Source of the DNA: DAITMV01 sp046318595
GTDB lineage: Bacteria > Pseudomonadota > Gammaproteobacteria > Burkholderiales > Burkholderiaceae_B
DNA length: 64,000 bases
Reading direction: 5' to 3'
Assembly (NCBI GenBank): GCA_046318595.1
Contig: JBKCTV010000023.1
Location: forward strand, 62,001 to 126,000
Both the position numbers and the translations under genes were made by a program. Positions 34,167-42,065 of this stretch are shown one piece after another; within the stretch, counting starts at the first letter, position 1; every line of letters starts with the position of its first letter. A model generated the notes under the pieces. That model was not told where the DNA came from, searched no databases, and saw only the letters and a list, made by a program, of their open reading frames with translations.

Positions 34167-34379
34167 TCATAGCGGTTGCTGAGGAATGCCAGTGCTGTGG
34201 ATCCAGCCAAAGTGACCAGCCAGTAAAATGGCTAAAAACAGCAACACCGATAATCCAATCCGGATCGATAAGGCTTGAACGGTTCGCCGGCCTTTGCCAT
34301 GATCTTTCATGAGATAGAACAAGGCCGAGGTCAGGCTCCCTAGGATGGCCAACAGCATGATGACGATGACAATGCGCAT
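34167..34379 (-). CDS. DUF2909 twin-transmembrane protein
   Basis: 70 residues from the ATG at 34379: two transmembrane helices (IVIVIMLLAILGSLTSALFYL and LSVLLFLAILLAGHFGW) joined by a short basic loop (KDHGKGRRTVQAL), the DUF2909 pattern. Such twin-helix proteins lie between coxC and SURF1 in betaproteobacteria, usually on the opposite strand as here. Role unknown, presumably respiratory. The longer frame up to 34457 runs into SURF1 and is unlikely. Confidence 0.72.
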   Translation of the reverse strand: MRIVIVIMLLAILGSLTSALFYLMKDHGKGRRTVQALSIRIGLSVLLFLAILLAGHFGWIHSTGIPQQPL

Positions 34380-34411
34380 GATATTTCCCCTGGACAGTAG
34401 GCGGTTGCCGC

Positions 34412-35215
34412 TTGAGTGATAAACGCGGACAATTCGTATTATCCTGGTTTTCAGCATATTGGCGGGCCAACAGGCGAGTCATCGCCTTGTTTTGTTTTGG
34501 CGCAGGGGTGGCGCTGTTGACCGCACAGTTGGGCTTTTGGCAAATACGGCGGGCGGTGTTCAAAGAAAGTCTTTTGCAGCAGCAGCAGGCCGCAGCCTTC
34601 TTGCCAGCCCTGACTGGTATTGGCTTGCGCTTGCAGCCGTCGGAGCGTTTCAGGCCAGTGCGCCTGGCCGGACGTTTCTTGCCCGATGTTTGGATAATGC
34701 TGGACAACCGCCAGGCGCAGGGGCGGCCGGCTGTCCAGGTGATTCAGGCTTTTCGTGCCGAGCCCGATGGGGTCACGGTGGCCGTCGACCGGGGGTTTTT
34801 ATTGCGCGATCCGGCCCAGCCGCGTGCCTTGCCGGTCATGCCCGAGGCGTGGCGTGCCCCCCAACCGCTACGGCTCAGCGGTCGTTTGCTCGATGGCTTG
34901 CCTCGAGCTGCCGAGTTGTCTGGCTGGTTCTTCGGCGGACGACAGGGCGTGCAGATCGATGGTCGCTTATGGTCGAATTACGATGCCCGCCGCTTTGCCG
35001 CCGGGCTGCCTGCGCCTGTCGCGGACTTCGTGATTCAAGCGACGGGCGACGGCCTGGTGGTGGGTGATGCCGCGCCAGCACAGCGATTGTCCGGAGAGAT
35101 AGCAAAACACCGCGGTTATGCGGTGCAATGGTTTGGTTTGACGATGGTTTTGCTGGTCGGCACGGGCTGGCTGGTCTTACGGGACTATGTTTTTAAAAAG
35201 CGGAATGGCGATTGA
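34412..35215 (+). CDS. SURF1-family cytochrome oxidase biogenesis protein
   Basis: 267 residues with a TTG start at 34412. SURF1 layout: N-terminal transmembrane helix (CFGAGVALLTAQLGFWQIRRAVFK), a large periplasmic domain (FRPVRLAGRF, MLDNRQAQGRPAVQVIQAF, VDRGFL), and a C-terminal transmembrane helix (VQWFGLTMVLLVGTGWLVL). SURF1 proteins deliver haem A to subunit I. The start is uncertain because no ATG is available before the first helix. Confidence 0.88.
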   Translation: MSDKRGQFVLSWFSAYWRANRRVIALFCFGAGVALLTAQLGFWQIRRAVFKESLLQQQQAAAFLPALTGIGLRLQPSERFRPVRLAGRFLPDVWIMLDNRQAQGRPAVQVIQAFRAEPDGVTVAVDRGFLLRDPAQPRALPVMPEAWRAPQPLRLSGRLLDGLPRAAELSGWFFGGRQGVQIDGRLWSNYDARRFAAGLPAPVADFVIQATGDGLVVGDAAPAQRLSGEIAKHRGYAVQWFGLTMVLLVGTGWLVLRDYVFKKRNGD

Positions 35216-35217
35216 TC

Positions 35218-35814
35218 ATGGAAGTAGCTTCTGTTTCTCCAGCGCGGCGGTCCTTGTGGCCTTTATGGGTGACATTCGCGATATTTTTCATACCGATCGT
35301 GATTGCCGTCGTGCTGTATTTCGGCGTAAGGCCCCAAGCCCGGTCGAATTACGGCAGTCTGCTCGACCCTCAGCGTGACGTGCCTGTCGACTTGCGCCTC
35401 ACGGATCTTGCGGGTCGGTCGTTCGATTTGTCGTCTCTGCGCGGCAAATGGGTTTTAGTGCAGGTGGCGAGCGGCGCTTGTCCGGCCAATTGTCAGAAAA
35501 ATATGTTTTATCAACGGCAGATCCGCAAGTCGCTCGGTAAGGATCAGTTCCGGGTCGAGCGAGTCGTCCTGCTGACCGATGCTGTTATGCCGGACTCCCT
35601 GCTTTTGCAGCAGTTTGCCGGGGCGCATTTCGTGCGGGCGGATAGTGCGCAAATCGAAGCCTGGCTGCCGGCGGAAAACGGCGGCACGTTGGCGGATCAC
35701 GTGTTCGTGATGGATCCCTTGACCCATGTCATGCTCCGGTTTCCGCGCGTCATCGACCACACCCGGATGCGTAAGGATTTGTCGCGCTTGCTTTGGACTT
35801 CCAAGATTGGTTGA
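35218..35814 (+). CDS. Thioredoxin-fold, Sco-like membrane protein of the cox cluster
   Basis: 198 residues from ATG 35218. N-terminal transmembrane helix (about 15-37), then a thioredoxin-like domain with DLAGRSFDLSSLRGKWVLVQVASGACPANCQKN. The CPANC gives the CxxxC spacing found in Sco copper chaperones, but the rest is diverged from the true Sco protein encoded at 37733-38335. A histidine that could complete a copper site occurs in HVFVMDP. Proteins of this type lie between SURF1 and ctaA in betaproteobacteria; an oxidase maturation or thiol-redox role is inference. Confidence 0.65.
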   Translation: MEVASVSPARRSLWPLWVTFAIFFIPIVIAVVLYFGVRPQARSNYGSLLDPQRDVPVDLRLTDLAGRSFDLSSLRGKWVLVQVASGACPANCQKNMFYQRQIRKSLGKDQFRVERVVLLTDAVMPDSLLLQQFAGAHFVRADSAQIEAWLPAENGGTLADHVFVMDPLTHVMLRFPRVIDHTRMRKDLSRLLWTSKIG

Positions 35815-35817
35815 CAT

Positions 35818-36843
35818 ATGTATAAACGTTTGATCGGCCTCGTGCTGGTGATGACTTTGGGGCTGATTATGTTGGGCGCCTATGTGCGCTTGTCGGATGC
35901 AGGCCTGGGTTGCCCGGACTGGCCGGGATGCTACGGGCGGTTGAGCCCTTCGCATGCGCAGGATGAGATCGCGCAGGCTGTCGAACGCCAAGGCGGCGAG
36001 CATGGACCGGTATCGCTCCCCAAGGCTTGGAAAGAAATGTTGCATCGCTATGTTGCGTCCGGGCTGGGCCTGCTGTTGATCATGATCGCCGCTCTGGCCT
36101 GGCGGCCCGAGCGCCGGGCTCAGCAATCGCCGTGGCTCGCAACCGCGCTGGTCGCCGTGGTTTGCCTGCAGGGTGCGTTCGGTGCATGGACCGTGACTAT
36201 GCTGCTCAAACCGGCGATCGTGACGGGCCACCTGATCGGTGGTATGACCTTGCTCGCGTTGTTGGCTTGCTTGTATTTACGGCAGTCGCCCTTGCTGCCG
36301 TTCGCGAATGGCGTGGGGGTGAACACGGCGGAGGAGCGCCAGCGCATGGCGCGTGCCCAGATCTGGGCACGCTGGGCGGTCGTGGCGGTGGCGCTGCAAA
36401 TCGTTCTGGGCGGCTGGGTCAGCACAAACTATGCCGCCTTGGCCTGCATCGACTTGCCGACGTGCCAGGACAGCTGGTGGCCAGCAATGAATTTTACCGA
36501 TGCGTTTCATGTGTTTCGCGAGCTTGGCAAGGCAGCAAATGGTGAGATGCTGCCTTTGCCCGCGTTGACGGCGATTCATTGGAGTCACCGTCTGGGTGCG
36601 TTGCTCGTCACATTCATGGTGACGATCGCCGGTATCTGCAGTTGGCAGGCCGGCGAACGGCGGCCTGCCGTAATGTTGTGGGTGATACTGGCCTTGCAAC
36701 TTACCCTGGGTGTCGGCAATGTGGTCTTCCAGTTGCCTTTGTGGCTGGCTGTTTTGCATAATGGCGGTGCGGCCTTGCTGCTCCTCACCATGATCTTTTT
36801 GAACGACCGTCTGCATCGCAAACCGGTCAAGGGACGGCCATGA
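35818..36843 (+). CDS. ctaA: Haem A synthase CtaA (Cox15)
   Basis: Oxidises haem O to haem A in the inner membrane. 341 residues, eight hydrophobic helices in two similar halves. Typical N-terminus LMLGAYVRLSDAGLGCPDWPGC, haem-ligand histidines in EMLHRYVASGLG and AIHWSHRLGALL, and the second cysteine pair in LACIDLPTCQ. Overlaps ctaB by 4 bp. Confidence 0.94.
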   Translation: MYKRLIGLVLVMTLGLIMLGAYVRLSDAGLGCPDWPGCYGRLSPSHAQDEIAQAVERQGGEHGPVSLPKAWKEMLHRYVASGLGLLLIMIAALAWRPERRAQQSPWLATALVAVVCLQGAFGAWTVTMLLKPAIVTGHLIGGMTLLALLACLYLRQSPLLPFANGVGVNTAEERQRMARAQIWARWAVVAVALQIVLGGWVSTNYAALACIDLPTCQDSWWPAMNFTDAFHVFRELGKAANGEMLPLPALTAIHWSHRLGALLVTFMVTIAGICSWQAGERRPAVMLWVILALQLTLGVGNVVFQLPLWLAVLHNGGAALLLLTMIFLNDRLHRKPVKGRP

Positions 36844-37718
36844 ATATCGTTTTTCTGGCCAGTCAGTACTGGCAGCTCACCAAACCGCGCGTGGTTGCGC
36901 TGATCGTGTTTTGTGCCGTTATCGGCATGTTGCTGGCTATACCCGGTTTGCCGCCGCCGGGCTTGTTGATCGCTGCGACCGTGGGCATCTGGCTGGTCGC
37001 CGGAGCGGCGGCTGCCATCAATTGCCTGATCGAACAACGAATCGATGCGCTAATGGCGCGAACGCGCGCGCGTCCGCTGCCCCGGGGTGAGTTGAACTCC
37101 AAACAAACGCTGTTTTTTTCCGGGGTGATCGGCGGCCTGGGTACCGGCATTTTGTATGCTTTCGTCAACCAGTTGACCATGTGGCTGACCCTGGCGACTT
37201 TCATTGGGTATGCCGTCATTTATACGATCTTGCTCAAACCCAACACGCCGCAAAACATCGTGATTGGCGGTGCGTCCGGCGCCATGCCGCCAGTGCTCGG
37301 CTGGGCCGCCGCCACCAATACCGTCGGAGCGGAATCGCTGGTGCTGTTTTTGATTATTTTCATCTGGACGCCGCCGCACTTTTGGGCGCTGGCGCTTTAC
37401 CGTACCAAGGAGTACGAGCGTGCCGGCTTGCCCATGCTGCCCGTGACGCATGGTGCCGAATTCACCAGGTTTCATGTCTTTTTGTATACGATCATGCTGG
37501 CCGGTACCACGGTTTTGCCGTTTGCGTTAAAAATGAGCGGCGTCATTTATCTGGTGTGCGCCATTCTACTGAATGCGATATTTCTGACCTATGCGTGGCT
37601 GGTCTGGAAACGGTATACGGATGCAATTTCCAAGAAAACCTTCACCTATTCAATCGCTTATCTGGCGTTGCTGTTCGCGGCGCTGTTGCTCGATCATTAT
37701 GCCGGAGCGATGCGTTGA
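36840..37718 (+). CDS. ctaB: Protohaem IX farnesyltransferase CtaB (Cox10)
   Basis: UbiA-family prenyltransferase converting haem B to haem O. 292 residues, about nine transmembrane helices. N-terminal LTKPRVVALIVFCAVIGMLLA, the Asp-rich motif in NCLIEQRIDALMARTRARPLP, and GGASGAMPPVLGWAA and DTPHFW-like WTPPHFWALAL. It acts just before CtaA, its neighbour. Confidence 0.95.
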   Translation: MNIVFLASQYWQLTKPRVVALIVFCAVIGMLLAIPGLPPPGLLIAATVGIWLVAGAAAAINCLIEQRIDALMARTRARPLPRGELNSKQTLFFSGVIGGLGTGILYAFVNQLTMWLTLATFIGYAVIYTILLKPNTPQNIVIGGASGAMPPVLGWAAATNTVGAESLVLFLIIFIWTPPHFWALALYRTKEYERAGLPMLPVTHGAEFTRFHVFLYTIMLAGTTVLPFALKMSGVIYLVCAILLNAIFLTYAWLVWKRYTDAISKKTFTYSIAYLALLFAALLLDHYAGAMR

Positions 37719-37732
37719 AGGCGGTATACCGG

Positions 37733-38335
37733 ATGGTCGATACGCTGGGTGGGCTCGGGGTGCTCGCGTGTGTCGTTTTGCTGAGCCTCGCTGTTGCGGC
37801 CTGCCGGCCTGCTCCGCCAAGTTTTCATGCGACTGATGTCACCGGCTCGGCCTTGAAAGGGGGGTTCGAGTTACAGGATTCGCAGGGTCGGACACGTCGC
37901 CTGAACGACTTTACGGGGCGGGTGGTCGTTCTCTTTTTCGGTTATGTGCAATGTCCGGACGTGTGCCCTGCGACCCTGCAAACCCTGGCGACGGTCATGA
38001 ATAATCTCGGTGAGGATGCGGCCAAGGTGCAGGTGCTGTTCGTTACCGTCGATCCTGAGCGCGATACGCCAGCCCTGTTGGCGCAGTACGTACCGCAGTT
38101 CCATCCAAGCTTCATCGGCTTGACCGGCACTCCGGCGGAAATCAAGCGGGCAGCGGACAACGTCCGGGTCTTTTATCAGAAAGTGCCGGGTGCGAATGCC
38201 GCGACTTATACATTCGACCATACGGCAGGTGCCTATGTGTTCGACCTGCAGGGTCGTCTGAGGTTGTTGAGCCGATATGGTGAGCCCCCGGAGAACCTGA
38301 CGGCCGATTTGCAGGCTTTGTTGAAAAGCCCGTGA
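37733..38335 (+). CDS. Sco1/SenC-family copper chaperone
   Basis: 200 residues from the ATG at 37733. N-terminal hydrophobic segment with a lipobox-like LAVAAC, then a thioredoxin-fold Sco domain with the copper motif YVQCPDVCPATL (CxxxC), FVTVDPERDTP and the third ligand His in YTFDHTAGAYVFD. Sco proteins mature the CuA site of subunit II. A TTG at 37715 overlapping the ctaB stop could add six residues. Last gene of the oxidase assembly cluster. Confidence 0.92.
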   Translation: MVDTLGGLGVLACVVLLSLAVAACRPAPPSFHATDVTGSALKGGFELQDSQGRTRRLNDFTGRVVVLFFGYVQCPDVCPATLQTLATVMNNLGEDAAKVQVLFVTVDPERDTPALLAQYVPQFHPSFIGLTGTPAEIKRAADNVRVFYQKVPGANAATYTFDHTAGAYVFDLQGRLRLLSRYGEPPENLTADLQALLKSP

Positions 38336-38351
38336 CGCCGCTTATATCCTG

Positions 38352-38367
38352 CTCGTAGACGAGTTTT
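38352..38367 (+). terminator. Possible short terminator after the sco gene
   Basis: CTCG-TAGA-CGAG (38352-38363) is followed directly by TTTT (38364-38367), 16 bp after the sco stop and abutting the convergent rpoH stop. The stem is only 4 bp, so confidence is low. Confidence 0.3.
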
Positions 38368-39287
38368 CAGGCCGACTGCAGCAGCAAACGCATCTTTTTC
38401 ATGGCCTGTTGCTCGACCTGTCGCACGCGCTCGGCCGAGATATTCAACTCTGCGGCTAACTCATGCAAAGTCTTGGCCTGGCTGCCGTCCGTCAGCCAAC
38501 GGGCCTGTACGATGCGCTGACTGCGGTCATCGAGCTGCGCCAACGCATGTTCGAGACCTCGACCGTGCAGGTGATCGCTTTGTCGTGCTTCGAGAACGGC
38601 GGAAGGTTCGGCTTGCTCTGCCTGTAAATAGCGGACCGGCGCATACGCTTCGTCGCTGTCGTCGGTGGATAGCGGGTCGAGTGATACATCACCGCCGGCC
38701 ATCCGCGCTTCCATTTCGGAAACATCTTCGGGTTTGACGTTCAACTGTTGTGCAATGTCGCCGATTTGTTCGCGCGATAAGGTTTTGCCGTGCTTGCGGA
38801 AACTGTTCAGGTTAAAAAACAGCTTGCGGTGAGCTTTGGTCGTGGCGACTTTGACCATGCGCCAGTTGCGCATCACATATTCGTAAATCTCTGCTTTGAT
38901 CCAATGCATAGCGAACGACACCAGCCGGACGCCACGGTTGACGTCGAAGCGTTTGACGGCTTTCATCAAACCGATATTGCCTTCCTGGATCAGGTCGGCA
39001 TGCGGTAAGCCGTAGCCGAGGAATTGACGCGCCACGGCTGTCACGACGCGCAAATGACTGATGACGAGGCGGCGCGCTGCTTCGATATCCTGCTCGCTTT
39101 GCAAACGCCGGCCGAGCTCCGTTTCTTCTTCCGCGCTCAGCAAAGGAATGCGATTGACAGTTTGAATGTACGCGTCGAGATTGCCGATGGGCGCGGCAAT
39201 CAGCCCCCAGGGGTCGCGAACCCTCAGGGAGGTGGAGGGCGGGGCGGGGAGCACTTCCGGCGTAAGCATTAAAGCAGCGTCGTTCAT
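38367..39287 (-). CDS. rpoH: Heat-shock sigma factor RpoH (sigma32)
   Basis: 306 residues. Region 2.1-2.4 contains RLVISHLRVVTAVARQFLGYGLPHADLIQEGNIGLMKAV and the RpoH box-like RKLFFNLNSFRKH; region 4 has ERVRQVEQQAMKKMR. These identify sigma32. The ATG at 39287 has no good Shine-Dalgarno sequence before it. It lies downstream of ftsYEX, as in most proteobacteria, but has its own promoter with a CIRCE-type operator. Confidence 0.96.
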   Translation of the reverse strand: MNDAALMLTPEVLPAPPSTSLRVRDPWGLIAAPIGNLDAYIQTVNRIPLLSAEEETELGRRLQSEQDIEAARRLVISHLRVVTAVARQFLGYGLPHADLIQEGNIGLMKAVKRFDVNRGVRLVSFAMHWIKAEIYEYVMRNWRMVKVATTKAHRKLFFNLNSFRKHGKTLSREQIGDIAQQLNVKPEDVSEMEARMAGGDVSLDPLSTDDSDEAYAPVRYLQAEQAEPSAVLEARQSDHLHGRGLEHALAQLDDRSQRIVQARWLTDGSQAKTLHELAAELNISAERVRQVEQQAMKKMRLLLQSA

Positions 39288-39320
39288 CGATTAAAGGAGC
39301 CTTGAGAGACGGTGAGTGTA

Positions 39321-39347
39321 TTGGCACTCTAGCAAATTGAGTGCCAA
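39321..39347 (-). promoter_or_regulatory. CIRCE-type operator (HrcA site) upstream of rpoH
   Basis: Perfect inverted repeat of 9 + 9 + 9: TTGGCACTC at 39321-39329, 9-bp spacer, GAGTGCCAA at 39339-39347. This differs from the CIRCE consensus (TTAGCACTC-N9-GAGTGCTAA) at one symmetric position in each arm. It covers the spacer and -10 of the rpoH promoter, so HrcA binding would block initiation. hrcA is not in this window. Confidence 0.85.
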
Positions 39348-39354
39348 GTTTCAA
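39326..39354 (-). promoter_or_regulatory. rpoH promoter (sigma70-like) overlapped by the CIRCE repeat
   Basis: On the minus strand TTGAAA (-35, 39354-39349) and TAGAGT (-10, 39331-39326) are separated by exactly 17 bp, upstream of the rpoH ATG at 39287. The -35 matches 5 of 6 and the -10 matches 4 of 6 consensus positions. Confidence 0.65.
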
Positions 39355-39486
39355 GCTCGGCCGTGGCTGGTGGTGTCTATTTTAGATGATGACTTTTGCG
39401 ATGTTGTTGGTGCTGACCGACGCCTGGCCTAGGCCTTAGCCGGAACGCATCGCCGTAAAGCGTCCTGGTGGCGCTGTGACGAAGCA

Positions 39487-40392
39487 CTACCGCATCGTCC
39501 ACACGGTTTTGCGTACGGACGCCCAGGCGCCGATCATGACTAGGGCCGCCCAGCAAACCGCCAGCGCCAGCACCGTCAGACCGCTGGGCGGCAAAAACGC
39601 GAAATCCGTATCGAATTGCCGCACCCATACGCCCACGGCTTCATCGCAAGCCTGCATGGCGCCGAACACCCCGCCGTAGGCCAAGAGGAACGCAACCACC
39701 GCCAAGCTCATGGCCCACCACAAGGTCGGCCGGCCGACTTCTGTGTCGGTGGCGCCCAAAGCTTTCAGCACCATCACTTCCTGCCGGTGCGACACCAATT
39801 GCAGGCGAACGGTGTTGAAGGTAACGATAACGACCATCAAGCCGATGACGGTGGCCAGGCCGAGCGCCAGCCAGCGCAGGCTGTTGAGCACCGACTGCAG
39901 CCGCCGCATCCATTGCGCATCGAACTGCACATGTTCGACGCCGGGAAGTACCTGCCAGGCCGCCACGAGGCGGTCGATGTCGAGCGTTTTGTCGGCTTCG
40001 ACACGCAGCCGGACGATTAATGTATAGGGCAGGGGGTTGCTGGGGAGTGCATCGATCAGATCGGGACTGCGGCTTTGTGCCTTCATTTGCGCGGCGGCCT
40101 GGTCGGGCGTGATCTTTTTCACGTCGTTGACACCGAAATCGCGCTGAATGACGGCTTCGACGGAATCGACAGTCGTTTCGTCGGTGCGTGGCTTGAAGAA
40201 CACGCTGACTTCCGGGTCGCCGACCCAGCGGTCCATCGAGGGCACCAGGGCGCTCAAGCCCTGAAACAGCGTCCAGGGCAGGGCGAGCGCAATACTGAGT
40301 ACCAGAGCGTTCAGTAAGTGACTGAAGGGCTGGTCGGCCCACAACCGAAGTCCGGCCAGCAAGGCGAACCACTGCAGCCGCAGCCAGCGCAT
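39487..40392 (-). CDS. ftsX: Cell division protein FtsX
   Basis: Inner-membrane partner of FtsE; the complex regulates murein hydrolase activation at the septum. 301 residues: an N-terminal transmembrane helix (FSHLLNALVLSIALALPWTLF), a periplasmic loop (VSVFFKPRTDETTVDSVEAV), and three C-terminal helices with the FtsX domain (EVMVLKALGATDTEVGRP). Its start overlaps the ftsE stop by one base. The EnvC-like protein at 21099-22334 is a plausible periplasmic partner, by analogy with E. coli. The 199 bp between ftsX and the rpoH start hold the rpoH promoter and operator. Confidence 0.93.
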   Translation of the reverse strand: MRWLRLQWFALLAGLRLWADQPFSHLLNALVLSIALALPWTLFQGLSALVPSMDRWVGDPEVSVFFKPRTDETTVDSVEAVIQRDFGVNDVKKITPDQAAAQMKAQSRSPDLIDALPSNPLPYTLIVRLRVEADKTLDIDRLVAAWQVLPGVEHVQFDAQWMRRLQSVLNSLRWLALGLATVIGLMVVIVTFNTVRLQLVSHRQEVMVLKALGATDTEVGRPTLWWAMSLAVVAFLLAYGGVFGAMQACDEAVGVWVRQFDTDFAFLPPSGLTVLALAVCWAALVMIGAWASVRKTVWTMR

Positions 40393-41084
40393 CAGACGGC
40401 CTCCGCCAAAAGCGCGGCGGCTGGTGGGGTATGGGTGAGTTTGTCGAGCCTCCCCTGCACGAGATACATCTGGTGTGTCGCCATGGGGAATTGCTCGGGG
40501 CTATGGGTTGCAATCAAGACAGTGACGCCCGCGCGGTTGAATTCGCTGAACAGTTCGATGACCAACTGCGCCGAGTCGGTATCGAGCTGCGCAGTGGGCT
40601 CGTCGGCCAGCAGGATGGATGGCCGATTGACGATGGCTCGCGCAATCTGCAGGCGCTGCTGCTCGCCGCCGGACAGCTCGTTGGGCATCAAGGCGCTGAC
40701 GCGGGCCAGGCCGACCTTCGCCAGCGCTGCCGTGACCCGGGCGCGCACGTCGCTTTCGCGTAAGCCCGTCACCCGCAGCGGCAGCGCGACGTTTTCGAAG
40801 CAGGACCGTTGCTCCAGCAGGCCGACATCGGCACCGGTGTAGCCGAGCGACCGGCGGTAGTGGGCGCGGCCCCGCCGCGACAGACGGCAGATCGAACCGC
40901 CGCCGACGAGAATATCGCCTTGCGACGGTTTTTCGAAGCTCGCCAGCAGCCGCAGCAGGGACGATTTGCCCGCGCCCGAGGCCCCTCGGATGACGGCGAA
41001 GGCGCGTGCTGGCAGCACGAAACCAACCTGATCCAAGGCGCGATGATGATCGAAGCGCAGCGAGATGTCCCGTAACTCGATCAT
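40392..41084 (-). CDS. ftsE: Cell division ATP-binding protein FtsE
   Basis: ABC-type ATPase, 230 residues: Walker A RGASGAGKSSLLRLL, signature LSGGEQQRLQIARAI, Walker B ILLADEPTAQLD and switch ATHSPEQF. Works with FtsX at the division site. Overlaps ftsY by 4 bp. Confidence 0.93.
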   Translation of the reverse strand: MIELRDISLRFDHHRALDQVGFVLPARAFAVIRGASGAGKSSLLRLLASFEKPSQGDILVGGGSICRLSRRGRAHYRRSLGYTGADVGLLEQRSCFENVALPLRVTGLRESDVRARVTAALAKVGLARVSALMPNELSGGEQQRLQIARAIVNRPSILLADEPTAQLDTDSAQLVIELFSEFNRAGVTVLIATHSPEQFPMATHQMYLVQGRLDKLTHTPPAAALLAEAV

Positions 41085-42052
41085 CCTGTCTCCACCTCGT
41101 CGAGACCGACCAGCGCATCGGCGTACTCCCGCGCCTTGAAGGGGCGTAAATCGGCGAGCTGTTCGCCGACGCCGATGAAGGCGACCGGAACGCGTTGCGT
41201 CATGGCCATGGCAGCGAGAATCCCGCCTTTCGCCGTGCCGTCGAGCTTGGTCACGACGAGGGCCGTCAAGCCCAGCGCGTCATGGAAAGCCTTGAGCTGG
41301 GCCAGTGCATTCTGGCCGTTGCCCGCGTCCAGCACGAGCACGACCTCATGCGGCGCTTCTGGTTGGGCCTTGGCGATCACCCGCTGAATCTTTTTCAGCT
41401 CTTCCATCAAATGTAGCTGGGTCGGCAAACGTCCGGCGGTGTCGGCGATCAGTAAATCGGTGCCGCGCGCGCGCGCGGCCTGTACGGCGTCGAATGCGAC
41501 GGCCGCCGGGTCGGCGCCGGCCTGTGAAATGACGTCGATGTCGGTGCGGTCGCCCCAAACGGCGAGCTGCTCACGCGCGGCAGCCCGAAACGTGTCGCCG
41601 GCCGCCAGCAGCACCGAATAGCCGATTTCGGCATACCAATGCGCCAGCTTGCCGATGCTCGTGGTCTTGCCGCTCCCGTTGACACCAACGACCATCATGA
41701 CCAGTGGCTTGGCGCGGTCGATCGCCAGTGTGACTTCGAGCGGCCGTAGCAGCTCGAAAACCGCATCGCGCAACGCAATCTGAACGCCGGCGGCATCGAC
41801 GATGCCCTGCGCGGCGACCGTGGCGCGGACGCTGCGCAACAACGCTGTGGTCGCGTGGATGCCGCAATCGGCCAGCAACAGCCGCTCTTCGAGTGCTTCG
41901 AAAAGCGCTTCGTCGATCCGCCGGCCGACGAACAGGGCAGCCAGGCCGGAACGCGTGCGGCCCAGTCCGGACTTGAGCCGGCCGAGCCAGTCCGAGCGCG
42001 GCTCGGGGGCGGGCGTGCTAGGATTACGATCCGATTTGCGGAAACCAAACAT
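41081..42052 (-). CDS. ftsY: Signal recognition particle receptor FtsY
   Basis: SRP receptor GTPase for co-translational membrane targeting. 323 residues from the ATG at 42052. The acidic N-terminal A domain is very short, typical outside enterobacteria. NG domain: helical N part (RIDEALFEALEERLLLADCG), G1 GVNGSGKTTSIGKLA, DTFRAAAREQL, G3 DTAGRLPTQ and G4 TKLDGTAKGG. First gene of ftsY-ftsE-ftsX; only 13 bp separate its start codon from that of the divergent M16 gene. Confidence 0.95.
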   Translation of the reverse strand: MFGFRKSDRNPSTPAPEPRSDWLGRLKSGLGRTRSGLAALFVGRRIDEALFEALEERLLLADCGIHATTALLRSVRATVAAQGIVDAAGVQIALRDAVFELLRPLEVTLAIDRAKPLVMMVVGVNGSGKTTSIGKLAHWYAEIGYSVLLAAGDTFRAAAREQLAVWGDRTDIDVISQAGADPAAVAFDAVQAARARGTDLLIADTAGRLPTQLHLMEELKKIQRVIAKAQPEAPHEVVLVLDAGNGQNALAQLKAFHDALGLTALVVTKLDGTAKGGILAAMAMTQRVPVAFIGVGEQLADLRPFKAREYADALVGLDEVETG

Positions 42053-42065
42053 AGGCTGGACGACG

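Noticed and set aside
39426..39435. 10-bp palindrome GGCCTAGGCC between ftsX and rpoH
   Set aside because: Short, not flanked by promoter elements or a T-tract, and unlike the clear CIRCE repeat nearby.
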